DNA from: Cryptomeria japonica
Lineage: Eukaryota; Streptophyta; Pinopsida; Cupressales; Cupressaceae
Reading direction: 5' to 3'
Assembly: GCF_030272615.1 (NCBI RefSeq)
Contig: NC_081410.1
Coordinates: forward strand, 510,941,442 to 511,005,441
DNA length: 64,000 nt
The notes under the pieces: generated by a model
The model's database searches: none
Told to the model about the DNA's origin: nothing
The model's input: only the letters and a program-made list of their open reading frames with translations
Program-made: the position numbers and the translations under genes
Part shown: piece after piece, positions 10,280 through 21,362 of the stretch
Numbering within the stretch: position 1 is the stretch's first letter
Layout of the letters: each line of letters opens with the position of its first letter

Positions 10280-11530
10280 TGTAAAGCGGAAAAATCACGA
10301 TCGAACCCTAGTTGCTCTCCCCTCTTCCAACTCCAAGGAGAGAGAAGGGAGGTTCGCTAGGATTCGATGGTTTTCACCTAGGGGGGAGACTTTACATTCA
10401 AAAGAGGGGTTGAAACCCACAAGATCCAATCCTACGCAATGCAAGATTGGATGCTAAATGAGTTTCAAGGGTTAAGACAGCAAGGCTACCCTCTTTTGTA
10501 AAGAATGTGCATAGAAGAATTGAGCTAGGAATGCATAGAAAGTGACAAAGATTCGCTTATAAACTGAGATAGGAATACAGTATGAAGCTGCGGACCTAGA
10601 ATTAGCAGTAAAATGTCGATACGGCGCTGTCCTGCAAATTTGAGCAAAAGTTGTCGGGACGATGGCGCCCGGTGCCACGGTACTCCAAAAAATCCGCGAA
10701 ACGAAGGGGGATCTGTTCGTCTCTGCACAAGGATTCCAGATCTTCAATTTCAGCCGCGTACCTGCAACCTACACACAGAAAAGCAAAGACGATTGGGGGG
10801 TTAGGGATTAGGGGTTTGCCTTTAGGTCAAACCTCGGTTTTGGAATTAACCAAGAAATGAGCAAGAGCTGTAAATGTAAATGACTATAAAACAAGTACTA
10901 ATACCTTGTTCTAAGGATGTTTGTATCCTTATGTGCGAAGGTTTAGATGTTGTTGTTTGTTGTATGTTTGTATGTTGTATGTAGCATGTAGTATGTGATC
11001 TCCTCTTCAATGGTTGAATCCTTGTCTTGAATGCAACACTTAGCCTTGAATGGAGACTTGAAATGATCAATTGCTTAAAGGAATGCTTGAATGCTTGAAT
11101 GCTTGAGTATAGTTTCCACGCTTTTTCCGTCATGTATGTGTTATGTCCAAATGAGAGAGAAAAATGTAGTTTATATACTTGCCAATTAGGGTTGATAGAC
11201 TGATTTTCCCGACCTTAGGCCGACCAGGAAAGTTAATTTTCAAATTGCAAACAAAAAGACCCGAGACCCCTTAGGAGACCGGGCCCAAAATAGGACCCAG
11301 GGACCAGGGCGCTGGGCGCCCTGGTCCTGAGGGACCAGGGCGCTAGGCGCTCTGGTCCCACCTCCCGGGACATCAGGGTGCAAGGAGGTTCAGGCCAGGG
11401 TACTTGAAAAATGCAGTTTTTGGTGTCGTGAGCAAGTTTCGGGGTCTCCATTCAGGTTGCGTGTTGCGTCGCCATTGTGAAGACCGAAATGCAGTCGAAA
11501 TTGCAAGTGTCACAATTTTAGGACGCTACA
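10280..11530 (-). repeat. Gypsy-N1 5' LTR (minus-strand sense)
   Basis: 1,251 bases, TGTAAAGCGG to GACGCTACA, nearly identical to 3723-4937. It is longer by 36 bases because the palindromic segment is doubled (11301-11327 and 11331-11359). The first-type palindrome is at about 10656-10683, with a few substitutions. Confidence 0.95.
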
Positions 11531-11535
11531 GAAAT
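11531..11535. repeat. Target-site duplication GAAAT, right copy
   Basis: Second copy of the 5-base duplication, directly after the CTACA end of Gypsy-N1. It also forms the Arg-Asn codons at which the Copia-1 RT resumes. Confidence 0.95.
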
Positions 11536-12885
11536 AAAGCAAGACTAGTGTGTAAGGGGTATTTTCAGAAAGAAGGAGTTGATTACAATGAAACCATTGC
11601 ATCGGTAGCCAAAATTGAGGCAGTTAGATTATTCTTGGCTTTTGCAGCTCACAAGGACTACAAAGTTTATCAAATGGATATTAAATGTGCATTTTTGAAT
11701 GAAGATCTTGAAGAAGAAGTATATATTGAACAACCTGATGGATTTTCTTTGACAGATGACAATGATATGGTTTGCAGGTTAAGAAAAGCTCTGTATGGAT
11801 TGAAACAAGCCCCAAGAGCTTGGTATGCAAGGTTGGATAAGTATCTTATGAAGATTGGTTTTACTAAAGGAAATGCAAATAGCAATTTATATTACAAAAT
11901 AACTAATGATGACATCTTGATTATTAAAGTATTTGTTGATGATATAATCTTTGGAGGAGAAGATGAATTATGTAAGGAAATTTCTCTTAAAATGCAGCAA
12001 GAATTTGAAATGTCTATGATTGGAGAAATAAAATTCTTTTTAGGTTTGCAGATTTCTCAGACTGATAAAGGTATATTTTTGAGTCAATCCAAGTACTTGA
12101 AAGAAAAACTAAAGAAATTTGGGATGGAGAACTCTAAACCGGTAAGCACACCTATGACTACAAATGACAAATTATCTCAAAGGGATGAATCTACACCTGT
12201 TAATCCAACTAGATACAAATCTATGATAGGAGGTTTACTGTATTTGACACAAACCAGGCCTGATATTATGAATGCAGTATGTATTGTTTCTAGATTTCAG
12301 AGTAATCCTAGGGAAAATCATGAATTAGCAGTAAAAAGGATTTTCTGGTACTTACAAGGCACAACAAATCTTGGATTATGGTATCCTAAAGATGAAAATT
12401 TTGACCTATGTGCATACATAGATGCAAATTGGGCAGTAGATGTAGATGATAGAAAAAACACCATTGGAGGAGCATTCTTTCTTGGAAAAAGATTAGTTTC
12501 TTGGTTGAGTAAGAAACAGAGTTGTACATCTTTATCAACAACAAAATCAGAATATGTTGCAGCAACAACTAACTGTACACAGGTATTATGGCTTAAGCAA
12601 ATGTTGAAAGACATAAAGGTAAAATGCAAGGAACCCATTACTATATACTATGATAACACTGCAGCAATTGATATATCTAAGAATTCGGTATTACATTCTA
12701 AAACAAAACATGTTTCTATCAAACTGAATTTTCTAAAGGAAAAAGTTGAAGAAAAGGAGATAAAACTGGTTTATGTGAATACTAAAGAACAACTTGCAGA
12801 TATTTTCACAAAACCTTTGCCTAAAGAGACTTTTGAATATCTCAGAGATCAGCTTGGAGTCATACCATTGCCGGTAGAGACTTAG
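11531..12885 (+). pseudogene. Copia-1 reverse transcriptase and RNase H
   Basis: Resumes the split RT in frame: KARLVCKGY, YQMDIKCAFLNEDLEEEVY (first RT catalytic Asp), [12 protein letters not shown], and the YVDD box as FVDDIIFG at about 11932. The thumb and connection follow (SKYLKEKLKKFGM, STPM, RYKSMIGGLLYLTQTRPDI). Then comes RNase H with YIDANWAVDVDDRKNTIGG, SWLSKKQSC, a TKSEYVA motif, YYDNTAAI and the C-terminal EQLADIFTKPLPKETF. The frame is open to the TAG at 12883-12885. An upstream open stretch in the same frame from 11404 is LTR sequence of Gypsy-N1 and not part of the gene. RT copies the RNA to cDNA and RNase H removes the RNA template; both are separated from their 5' half by the insertion. 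Confidence 0.93.
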
Positions 12886-13217
12886 ACAATTAATGACTGT
12901 CATCAACCGGTAGAATTAAAAAGACATCTTTTATTCCGGTATTTGATGAAGAAGCTACTTCTCAGGGGGAGTAGTTGGTATTTTGTATGAACTTGACTTT
13001 TGTAACTTTGACATTTGATGTCAAAGGGGGAGAGATATCTATGAAAAATACATTATCCTTTAAGGAGAGATTGGTATTGCAAATAAATCTTTGGATAAAC
13101 ACATGTTCCTCCTAGGGGGAGAAATGGAGATTGTTGGTTTTTGGTATTTTGCATTTCTGTTTTGGCACTTTGATGGTTTTTTCATCTTGTGTTGCCATCA
13201 ATGCCAAAGGGGGAGAT
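12886..13217 (+). promoter_or_regulatory. Copia-1 3' spacer with repeated polypurine-like tracts
   Basis: No ORF. The polypurine tract used for plus-strand priming is AAAGGGGGAGAT at 13206-13217, directly against the 3' LTR start. Three similar GGGGGAG tracts lie upstream near 12964, 13026 and 13115, and all but the last-listed are soon followed by TTGGTATT-like sequence resembling the LTR start. Confidence 0.8.
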
Positions 13218-14275
13218 TGTTGGTATTTTGGTATGGTTTTGTCATTGATGTCAACACCTACTGAATACAAGCATTTTGAAGATCTAGCAACATTCACTGA
13301 CAAGCAAGTAAACTGTGCAACAGTTACTGATATATGGTTCACCGGTAGGATATATTGTTCACCGGTACCTGGAATGATATGGAAGACACTTGGTAATGTT
13401 GAAGACATTGTGTTGACAATTTGTTTTGAAGAATTAATCATTGGTATATTCATATTTGCATATTTGCTTTTACCGGCAAATAGGTCTAGGTTATCTAGGG
13501 TTACATCGGCAGGTTTATCTTTTCCAGATCAGCATAGCACGCTATGGAGATGATTTATTATTGTTGTAAATGCTTTTATTCGACATGTTTAATCAGTTAT
13601 TGCATCAGATATTATATTGTATGAAAAATATTTTATTGTAATATCTTGTAGAGCCGACCTACTAAAATTGGTCTTAGGGTATGGTATAAATGTAAGATCT
13701 TATTTGTAAGATCAAGTGTGGAATGTGAAAAAGAATTGAGTGAAGGTATATGTGAGATCAAGCAGGGATATACACGAAGACATCATTTGAAGGTGAAGTT
13801 AGGTTTTTGTAGAAGCATATCAGCATTACACCGGTACTGAATCCAGCATATGAAGATGCTATTTTGTGCAGTACATTCTCATTGGATTTAACCATCCAAC
13901 TGTAGTCAGTGTGACTCCCATTTTGTGATTGAGCAGTGAGCTCTAGGCTATTGGCCTTTCTGCATGTGCAGACCCCATTTATGTACACTTACTATTTGTA
14001 GTAGTATCATCTGATTGTGGGTAAGGTTTCCCACAGTGGTTTTTCCCCTTACAGGGTTTCCACGTACAAATATTGGTGTTATGTGTTGTGGATGACTTTA
14101 TGTTTATGTTTCATGCATTAATCCTTACCGATATAGCAATTTACTATTAACACTATCTACCGGCATACTTAACTAGTTTACCGGTATTAAGCATCAAGTT
14201 GGTTAGTTAGTTTTTGGTTTGAATTTTTAGACAACTGATTCACCCCCCCCTCCCAGTTGTCTCCGAGACCTAACA
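13218..14275 (+). repeat. Copia-1 3' LTR, complete
   Basis: 1,058 bases from TGTTGG to TAACA. It contains two ACCGGT sites near 13340 and 13361, others near 13830 and 14180, the shared copia hairpin at 14036-14063, and a short C tract before the end. It defines the LTR start that is missing on the left. Confidence 0.93.
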
Positions 14276-14974
14276 AAGATTAACAATAAATCTTTTCCAT
14301 TTAGTTGACAAACCAATCAAAACTAACACCCAAATCAACAAATGTGACAAGGCAATCAATAAGATAAAAATTACATACATACATACAATATTCATAAAGA
14401 CATTCAAAGAATGTCAAATTCACACATGGAAACATCTATTTAGGATTACAATGCAACATCATGCCCCTTTGGGAGTGCAAAAATGTGCTTAGCCCATTGT
14501 TGGAAGGAAGCCCTCATGGTCTTTGATACTTTCATTTTTGTTTCAATTTTGTAACCTTTTCTTATGGTCCCTACTTTTAATTGTAAACTTGCATAGATAT
14601 GATTTTCAACACCATCAAACAATCTTGTGGGGAGGAACTAGAGTTGTCTACAATTGCATTGGCTACCCATGTTTTCTTTCATTATCTCCACGTGGCCATA
14701 CACATTAAAAGGATTGTCTATAATTGCATTGGCTACCCATGTTTGATTACATTAGCTCCACATGGCCATACACATTAAACTGTATCCTTTACATTAGAAA
14801 CCCTATGCTTTTGTACACAAATCATGTCTTTGAGGGATCCACAAGTACCAAGCGGCATTTGAAAGTTCCCCCTAGCCTCATTGTGTCCATTTAGAGACCA
14901 TTAATGACATCCTCAATAATATAGGGAGGTATGTAATCTAGAAGAAATGTGGCAATTTAATGCTTGATTGTGGG
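14276..14974. other. Unassigned DNA with a 70-base tandem duplication
   Basis: No supported gene. The one visible structure is a direct duplication of about 70 bases (14644-14713 and 14714-14783) that includes GCATTGGCTACCCATGTTT. A plus-strand frame of 61 codons here has no recognisable features. It lies between the Copia-1 3' LTR and the remains of Copia-2 and may be older element debris. Confidence 0.6.
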
Positions 14975-16104
14975 TCATGAAGAAACACACAATTATACTG
15001 AGAGGTGGGGTGAATTAGCATGCGATCAAATTTTCCCTTATTTAACACTTTAGCAACCACAATGAAATAATTAAAAGCATCCACACAAATAAGAGACGCA
15101 AGATTATATGTGGAAACCCTTTCGTGAGAAAACCATGACGAATAGGTGCTTGGATCTATCGTCTAAATCCAACCTCAACAAAATGAAATCTTCCCTACAA
15201 TAATTTGTAAACACGAACCTATAGGAGACACCAACCCCCTACAACTGGACACCAATTTAGTAAGAGACACCAATATCTTTCAATGAGAGACATTAACCTC
15301 CCAATATCCTTATATAGAAGCTACCAACCTTCAAAATAGAATATGAAAAATATTTGATAACTTCTTATTTCTGCTCTAAAATGTCTTCACAAATATGCTC
15401 ATAATCTTCATTCAAATCTACCTATAATCTTCAACATTTTTTCTTCATAAATCTGCAATAATTTACCTCATAAGTTTGCAAGAGTTTCCCTTAAGGTCTT
15501 CTCATAAATCTACAATAATTTGCCTCATAAATCTGCAATAATTTGTCTTAAGGTCTGCTCATATATGCACCTTAGATCTGCGCTTACGTCTGCTTTAGAT
15601 CTGGTATAAATAAGAATAATATTCAATTATTTCTTAAATTAGAATGATATTCAATCATTTCTTACTTCTTTATCTCAAAACAATCCTCTATTTATGCCTT
15701 GCAAAAGCACCCCATCACCCAATAGGTGAAACTCTCCAAGGAGGTCGTCCATAAAGCCATGAAATGAATTTTATTTTATTTGAAACACACTTTTAGATTT
15801 GGGTGTGAAGTTAAGAGATGTCGTCCCTATGGAAATAATATTTATTTTGAATTTTAATTCCCCAAAGTGGTGCCAAAAGCCAAAGGTTGGCTAAGAATGA
15901 AATACTAATTTAAATTGAAGGAGGTTGACTAGCATTTTAAGGTTGTCTTGGATGCCAATGTGGAGGAGGTCGGTAATTATAAAAAAATAAAAAAAATATT
16001 TATTTAAGAAATAAGTGAAACAATTTTAAGTCTAATTTTCTATAGTAGACCATAAGTTGCTTCTACAATCGTTTAACATCAATGACATTGACGACAACCT
16101 TGTA
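14975..16104 (-). repeat. Probable 3' LTR of Copia-2, boundaries approximate
   Basis: On the minus strand the stretch starts with a TTGTC..TCATTGATGT signature like the other copia LTR starts. It includes GGGTTTCCACAT, part of the shared hairpin, near 15105-15130, and near its end ATTCACCCCACCTCTCAGTA, matching the C-tract-plus-CTCAGT signature of the other copia LTR ends. It lies just downstream of the Copia-2 RNase H. Without a second LTR the ends cannot be fixed. Short direct repeats (CTCATAAATCTGCAATAATTT-like) occur at 15430-15560. Confidence 0.45.
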
Positions 16105-16170
16105 AAGAAATAATCTTGAAATGCAACAAAACAATACATCTCCCACTCACTGAAACACCCCCACTTACTT

Positions 16171-16180
16171 CTCCCCCTTT
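16171..16180 (-). promoter_or_regulatory. Copia-2 polypurine tract
   Basis: On the minus strand ATTGATGTC is followed by AAAGGGGGAG, as in the other copia elements here. It lies between the end of RNase H and the LTR-like stretch. Confidence 0.6.
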
Positions 16181-16303
16181 GACATCAATGATAAAGGCTT
16201 TCTGGGGTTGAGGGATATGGCAATGAATAACTCCCCTTGAATACATGCTTCTACTGAGGAGCTTAGTGGCTGGATGAGAGTGATATCACTCCTAATTTAT
16301 CCC

Positions 16304-17424
16304 TTAGGTACTCACAAGTTTCTTTTGGAAGGGCTTTATGAAAATGTTTGCAATTTGTTCTTTTTTAGTGGTATACTTCAACTTCACTAGTTGATCAACC
16401 ACATGATCTCTTAAGAAATGATATTTAATTGGAATATGCTTTATTCTGTAGTGCATAATCAGGTCGTTTGAATTATTGATTGCACTCGTATTGTCACAAA
16501 ATATGGAGATGGGATGCTCATATTCAACCTTAATATCCTTCAAATTTTGTTTCATCCATATAACATTTGCACAAGAAGTTGTTGCAGCAATATATTTAGT
16601 CTCTGTTGAAGGTAAAGAAAGTGAAGCCTATTTTTTACTCAACCAAGATACACAACTATTAGCAAGGAAGAATGCTCCCCCACTAGTGCTTTTTTTTTTT
16701 ATCATCAACAATGTTGGCTCAATCCACGCCCATATATGCTATAAGGTTGAAATCTCCGCCTCTTATATCCCACAACCCAAAATCCATAGTGCTCTTTAGA
16801 TATTTGAATATTCTTTTGTCTACTTGCACATGAATTTCCTTTGGTGCAACATAAAACTGTGCCACCAAACCAACTACTTGCACAATATTAGGCCTTGTAG
16901 CTGCGACATATAATAAACTTCCAATCATGGACCTGCATAGAGTTTGATTGGCCTTAGGAGATTCACCATCCTTAGTTTGCATATGGTAACCATGGGAGTA
17001 CTCACTAGATTGAAGTCTTCCATCCTGAATTTCTTTAACATTGCCTTAATATACTTGGTTTGTGAAAAAAAATCCTCTTATTCGATTAAAAAATATGCAA
17101 CCCAAGAAAGGACAACTCAACAAGCATTGACATTTCAAACTCCTGCATATTTGTGGAAAACTCTTGACGCATCTTATCACTACTAACCCCAAAAATGATA
17201 TCATCCACGTAGACAACAACAATTAGCAAATCATCTCCTTCATTCTTGATATATAGATTTCTACACACAATTCCTCTTTCAAAACCTTGCTCTTGAAGAT
17301 ACTTGTATAGACTTGAGTACCAAGCCCTCAAGAATTGTTTTAGTCTATATATGACCTTCTTTAGCCTGCAAACATAGTCCTCACTCTTTGATATGAGTAA
17401 TCCTTTTGGTTGTTCAATGTACAC
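16304..17424 (-). pseudogene. Copia-2 RT and RNase H fragment
   Basis: Three broken minus-strand frames together read as the C-terminal half of copia pol. RT is at 17086-17424 (YIEQPKG, LKKVIYRLKQFLRAWY, intact YVDDIIFG). The connection and RNase H start are at 16719-16982 (CRSMIGSLLYVAATRPNIVQ, KRIFKYLK). An SWLSKK / TKYIAATTSC stretch lies around 16570-16680, and the tail is at 16304-16555 (IFCDNTSAINNSN, KKEQIANIF). Several frameshifts and stops separate them. The upstream pol is missing because the fragment ends at the 5' LTR of Copia-3. Confidence 0.88.
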
Positions 17425-17426
17425 TT

Positions 17427-19038
17427 TGTTGGCATTTTGGCATTAAGTTGTCATTGATGTCAACCAGTTTGGCAAGGTCATCGGTAAGAAAGAAGACGTG
17501 ACTGGTATAATGGCAATTCACATGAGAGTGAGTAGACAGAATGAGGCCTTACCAGTAAGGCATAAACCAGGAACTGGTCTGGAGGTTGGCTGCTTGTTTT
17601 GTATGAAGAGGCAGAATATTAAAGTTATCACAAACCATCGGTTGCGAAGATGTGTTACCGGTGTAGTGTGCACTGCCGGTTAGCAGAAGAAAAAGGTCTC
17701 ACCAGTAAAGGGATGTACTGGTATGAGTTTGCTGATGTTCAAGTATGAACCAACTATGTGTCAGTGAGATGAATGATTGACCATGGTGATGCCATGTGGA
17801 GCCGAGGTGGCAAATATGCAGAGGTCGGTAAAGCCACCATTGACATGGTTCGTGAAACAATTAGTCGACATAAATGAAACAGCCACAAATCACGAGATTG
17901 TAACTGACTGATGTGGTTCGAGTAAGAAAGAATGAAAGAGGAAGATCAAGGAGTAGTTGGCGCCTAGATCAATGCAAAGGAAATCCGATTCAAGAAGACC
18001 TCGAAAAAGAAATAGCTGAAGCATTTTATGAGTCGACAAATTTCAAGGTAGGAAATCTTGTATGAGATTGCTATCTTCAGCAAGTATGCATTGGGGAATG
18101 GAAAGCGTGTATAGATGCATCCCTGGAGTACAAGTGATCGATCCAAGATAGACTGGATCAGATTTCATGAAGATTATGTTGGGAAAAGAAAATCCCAACT
18201 GCTCTAAATTTGAATTGCTTTTTGGCGGGAAACTATGGTATAAGGAGAGGAGCTTGAGACATAGCAAGTTGATGCTGCAAAGAAGAAGAAGAGAAAATAG
18301 AGATTAAGTGCAAAGAAGAATTGTTAGCCTTAGAATGTATTCTAAGGAAGTGAGCAAGCATACCGGTGAGAGGGTTCAACCGACAGTGATTGAGTACCGA
18401 CATAATTGTAGTTTTACAGTTAAGCTAAACCAGCAAGGTGTGGTAGAGTAGGCAACATGCAAGTGTGACACAGTGTATTGTGAGACTGTGTGTGTGAGAG
18501 AGAGATATCAGAGGCCAAGAATTAGAGAGAGTAATCTCACAACCAGTAGTGTGAGATTCAGTTGAGGAGAAAAGACTGTCAACTGGCAGTAGAATATTTA
18601 ATCAAGAGTTGCAGAATTCATTTGCAACAAGAAGCCTTAATTGTATCTAAATTGTATTTCAATATACATCACCAAGTTAGAGCTTGGTGTAGGGGTTGGT
18701 GCTCCTTGGGTTGGTGCCCTAAAACAGAAGGGGTTGGTGCTCCTTGGGTCGGTGCCCTAAATCTTTGTAAATCAGTGTTTTATCTGTGAGGCTGGATTGG
18801 AGGAGTAGTCTCCAGCAACTTTTCTCATTGAGGTTTTTCCCACATTGGGTTTTCCTCATACATATGGTGTTGTGAGTTGCATTTGTGTGATTGATCTCTT
18901 TGGCTTTCCTTCTTTCTTTACCCGTTTGATTGTTTAGTGCTTAAGTGGTTAACGGGTATCCTGAAGTTGCTTTGAAAGTCAAAAAGTTTAGGAACCACTG
19001 ATTCACCCCCCTATCTCAGTGGTACTCTGTGCTCAACA
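17427..19038 (+). repeat. Copia-3 5' LTR
   Basis: 1,612 bases from TGTTGGCATTTT to CTCAACA, directly before the primer site. It contains ACCGGT sites near 17655 and 18362, a 38-base tandem repeat (18692-18767) with GGTTGGTGCTCCTTGGGT, the shared hairpin in its compensated form at 18830-18857, and the C tract near 19003. Confidence 0.9.
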
Positions 19039-19040
19039 AT

Positions 19041-19053
19041 TGGTATCAGAGCC
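19041..19053 (+). promoter_or_regulatory. Primer binding site, tRNA-iMet type
   Basis: TGGTATCAGAGCC, two bases after the LTR end, as in Copia-1. Confidence 0.92.
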
Positions 19054-19104
19054 TAGGTTCTCGGTTATCTTTAAACCTTGGGTAGATTCTGGAGTTTGAA
19101 CACA

Positions 19105-20514
19105 ATGGAAAGAAATGAGTCTACTTCCTCAAAAGCCCCCATGTTTGATGGATCCAACTATGCCTTCTGGAGAAGAAGAATGAAGACCTATATTTCCTCC
19201 CTTGGTTTTGATGTGTGGATGTCTGTCAAGAATGGGTATGTTGCTCCTAATGTTCCTCCCACTGATCTAGATGCCAAAAAGGAGTATGAGAATAATGCAA
19301 AGGCCAAACATGCTATCTTGAGCAGACTATCTGATAATGAATTTGTCAAAGTCATGCACTGTGTTTCAACAAAGGAGACTTGGGATAAATTGCAGAGGTT
19401 GTTTGAAGGAGATGCAAAAGTCAAAGAAGCCAAGCTGCAAGCACTAAGGGCCAACTTGAAAGCATCAAAATGAAAGACGATGAAAAGATTGCAGACTATC
19501 TTCATAGATTTGATGAAACTGTGAACACCATCAGAGGACTTGGAGAAGAGATTGCATATGAGATTCTTGTCAAGAAGGTACTTAGATCTCTCACACCCAA
19601 AGTATGATACTAAGGTGTCTGCCATAGAAGAAGCCAAGAATTTGAAGACTTTTACAATGGATGAGTTATTTGGTTCACTGACAACCTATGAGATGAGAAC
19701 AACCGGTAATACTTCCTCAATGAAAGAGCCAACATTCAACATCACCAAAAAGGGCAAAGAAACAACTACTCATAAAGAATCCAGTGAAGACTCTGATGTA
19801 GAAGTAGCAAACTTTATCAGGAAGCTCAAAAGAGGATCCGACTGGTATAAAGGAAAGCTACCACTTAAATGTTTCAACTATGAGAAGTTCAAACACTTTG
19901 CTGCTAATTTTCCTCACAAAGAAACTGGTGGAGATGAGTCAAGAGAGTTCAGAAAATCTACCGGCAAAGATAGAGAAAGAAACGTCTACCGGCAAGGAAG
20001 GAAAGGTTACCGAAATCAAAACAGTCTATATACTATTGAGGATGATACAACAGATGAAGAAAATGCATCAGAAGATGATTACCATGAGAATGACAGAAAA
20101 GTCAATCTCTTCATGGCACTTGGTGAACTAGTTGATGAAGATGAGGAAGAGGAGGATATTGAGGCTGAAGTGGACTTGGAAGGTGAACTTATCAGTGCTC
20201 TTGAGGAATTGAGAAAAACAAGAAGAGAATTCAAAAAGGCCAAGCTTGCTGCAGTAGATGAACAAGATCTCTTGAAGCAATCCCTGGATGAGTCCAGTCA
20301 AGCTATATCTAACTTGAAATTGCAGCTGGAAGAAACTAAGAAGATATGTGAAGCTACATCCTCTGATCTAACAAAGAAGGAAAAGAAGCATCAAGAGTTG
20401 GAAGCAGAGATAGAAAATCTCAGAAAGGAGCTTGAAGAAAGTAAGGAAGAAATGAAAATAAGGAGCAAATATGAAGGCAACACCGAGGCCTTAGACAAGA
20501 TGCTGAGCAAATAG
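19105..20514 (+). pseudogene. Copia-3 gag with coiled coil
   Basis: From the ATG at 19105: PMFDGSNYAFWRRRMKTYI, the DUF4219/UBN2-type gag start, and LSDNEFVKVMHCVSTKETWDKLQRLF. A frameshift near 19470 moves reading to a second frame (KYDTKVSAIEEAKNLKTFTMDELFGSLTTYEM). Then follows a damaged zinc knuckle (CFNYEKFKHFAANF, missing its second and last Cys), an acidic stretch (DEDEEEEDIEAE), and about 100 residues of heptad-like coiled coil (LISALEELRKTRREFKKAKL, LKLQLEETKKI, ELEAEIENLRKELEE). The coiled coil and extra knuckles make this Gag longer than that of Copia-1. It ends at a stop at 20512-20514. Confidence 0.88.
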
Positions 20515-21362
20515 AAGCATTCCAAAGACACTGGTGGTTTAGGATTTGAAGTAGGTCAAAGTTCAATCCACAAAAATAAATCCGGCAAAGAAATAAAGTT
20601 CACCTCTTCTTTTGAAGGTGAAGAAAAGAAAACATTCATTGTAGGCAAGGATACCGACAAAAAGACATATGGAGATGCTGTTGGAAATCGCCACTCAAAT
20701 CCGTATACAACAATGAACCGGAGGCCACACTTATTGTATCAACATGCAGATCCAAGGAGAAATGCAAGGGTTGATCATGAAGGTTTCACCAGATTCAACA
20801 ACATGAAGGGAAGACCCTCAATGAGGCAGTCCCATTTAGGACCAAGGCTACCTAACCAGTATGTTTCAAACTTTCATGGTTACTGTTACTGGTGTAACAA
20901 ATTTGGGCATAGAATGACTCACTGTAGATTAATCAATAAGCCCCCTATGAGTTATGAAAGTACAAATCCATTTAATACACTCTATGATATGAATGTTGTC
21001 TGCTATCAGTGCAATGGATATGGTCATAAGAGTTTTGAATGTAGGAAAAACAAACCGGAATCCCAAAATAACTTTAAGGATGTTCCATTATATGAAAATG
21101 TAAAATGCTATAACTGTCAATAGTTTGGAAACATAGCAAAGTTGTGTAAAAACCGAAAGATCAAGCAAAACAAGACAAATCCTGATCAAGGACTGGTAAC
21201 CAAATCTGAGAACAATGTAGTAGCTGGCAAGAAGAAGGAAACCAAATCGGTATGGATTGAGAAAGAAAAGGAAAAGGCGGAATCAAGTCTTATAGTACAG
21301 GCTGCCTTACACGCTGAAAGGAAAAATCTATGGGTTGTAGATAGTGGTTGCTCAACCACATG
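20515..21362 (+). pseudogene. Copia-3 gag zinc-knuckle region and protease start
   Basis: Continues Gag after a stop. Two good CCHC knuckles (CYWCNKFGHRMTHC near 20884 and CYQCNGYGHKSFEC near 21001) are followed by a third whose frame has a stop (CYNCQ, stop, FGNIAKLC near 21107-21150). A Lys-rich linker leads to the protease active site WVVDSGCS at about 21331-21354. A one-base break right after it shifts the next part. With the damaged upstream motif this Gag would have had four knuckles, which bind the packaged RNA. Confidence 0.87.

Larger units (their letters stand above)
3723..11530 (-). mobile_element. Gypsy-N1: non-autonomous gag-only gypsy element
   Basis: A 7,808-base insert bounded by TGTAAAGCGG and GACGCTACA, with matching LTRs and a perfect GAAAT target duplication. 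Primer site, polypurine tract and coding strand all agree that it is transcribed on the minus strand. It encodes one intact 1142-codon gag-type protein and no RT, RNase H or integrase, so it must borrow pol from a relative. The LTRs differ at only a few positions plus one 36-base indel, and the ORF is uninterrupted. It is the youngest insertion here and sits inside Copia-1. Confidence 0.95.
1..14275 (+). mobile_element. Copia-1: near-complete Ty1/copia retrotransposon, interrupted
   Basis: The order is 5' LTR, initiator-Met primer site, gag, protease, integrase, RT, RNase H, polypurine tract and 3' LTR, which is the Ty1/copia order. The window starts about 200 bases inside the 5' LTR, judged by alignment to the 3' LTR at 13218-14275. 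The pol gene is split at 3722/11531 by Gypsy-N1; removing that insert restores the RT reading (VVRN then KARLVCKGY). The coding region also has frameshifts and stops, so the copy was already defective or has decayed since. The two LTRs differ at roughly 5 positions in the first 100 aligned bases, so this is not a recent insertion. The target duplication cannot be checked because the left flank is outside the window. Confidence 0.93.

Noticed and set aside
11404-11530. N-terminal extension of the Copia-1 RT frame into upstream sequence
   Set aside because: This part is the end of the Gypsy-N1 LTR; the open frame across the junction is a by-product of the insertion.
13131-13553. 140-codon plus-strand frame across the Copia-1 spacer and 3' LTR start
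   Set aside because: It spans the polypurine tract and LTR boundary and has no recognisable domain.
15430-15560. Short direct repeats resembling a CRISPR-like array
   Set aside because: Unequal spacing, only a few degenerate copies and a plant transposon context; part of an old LTR.
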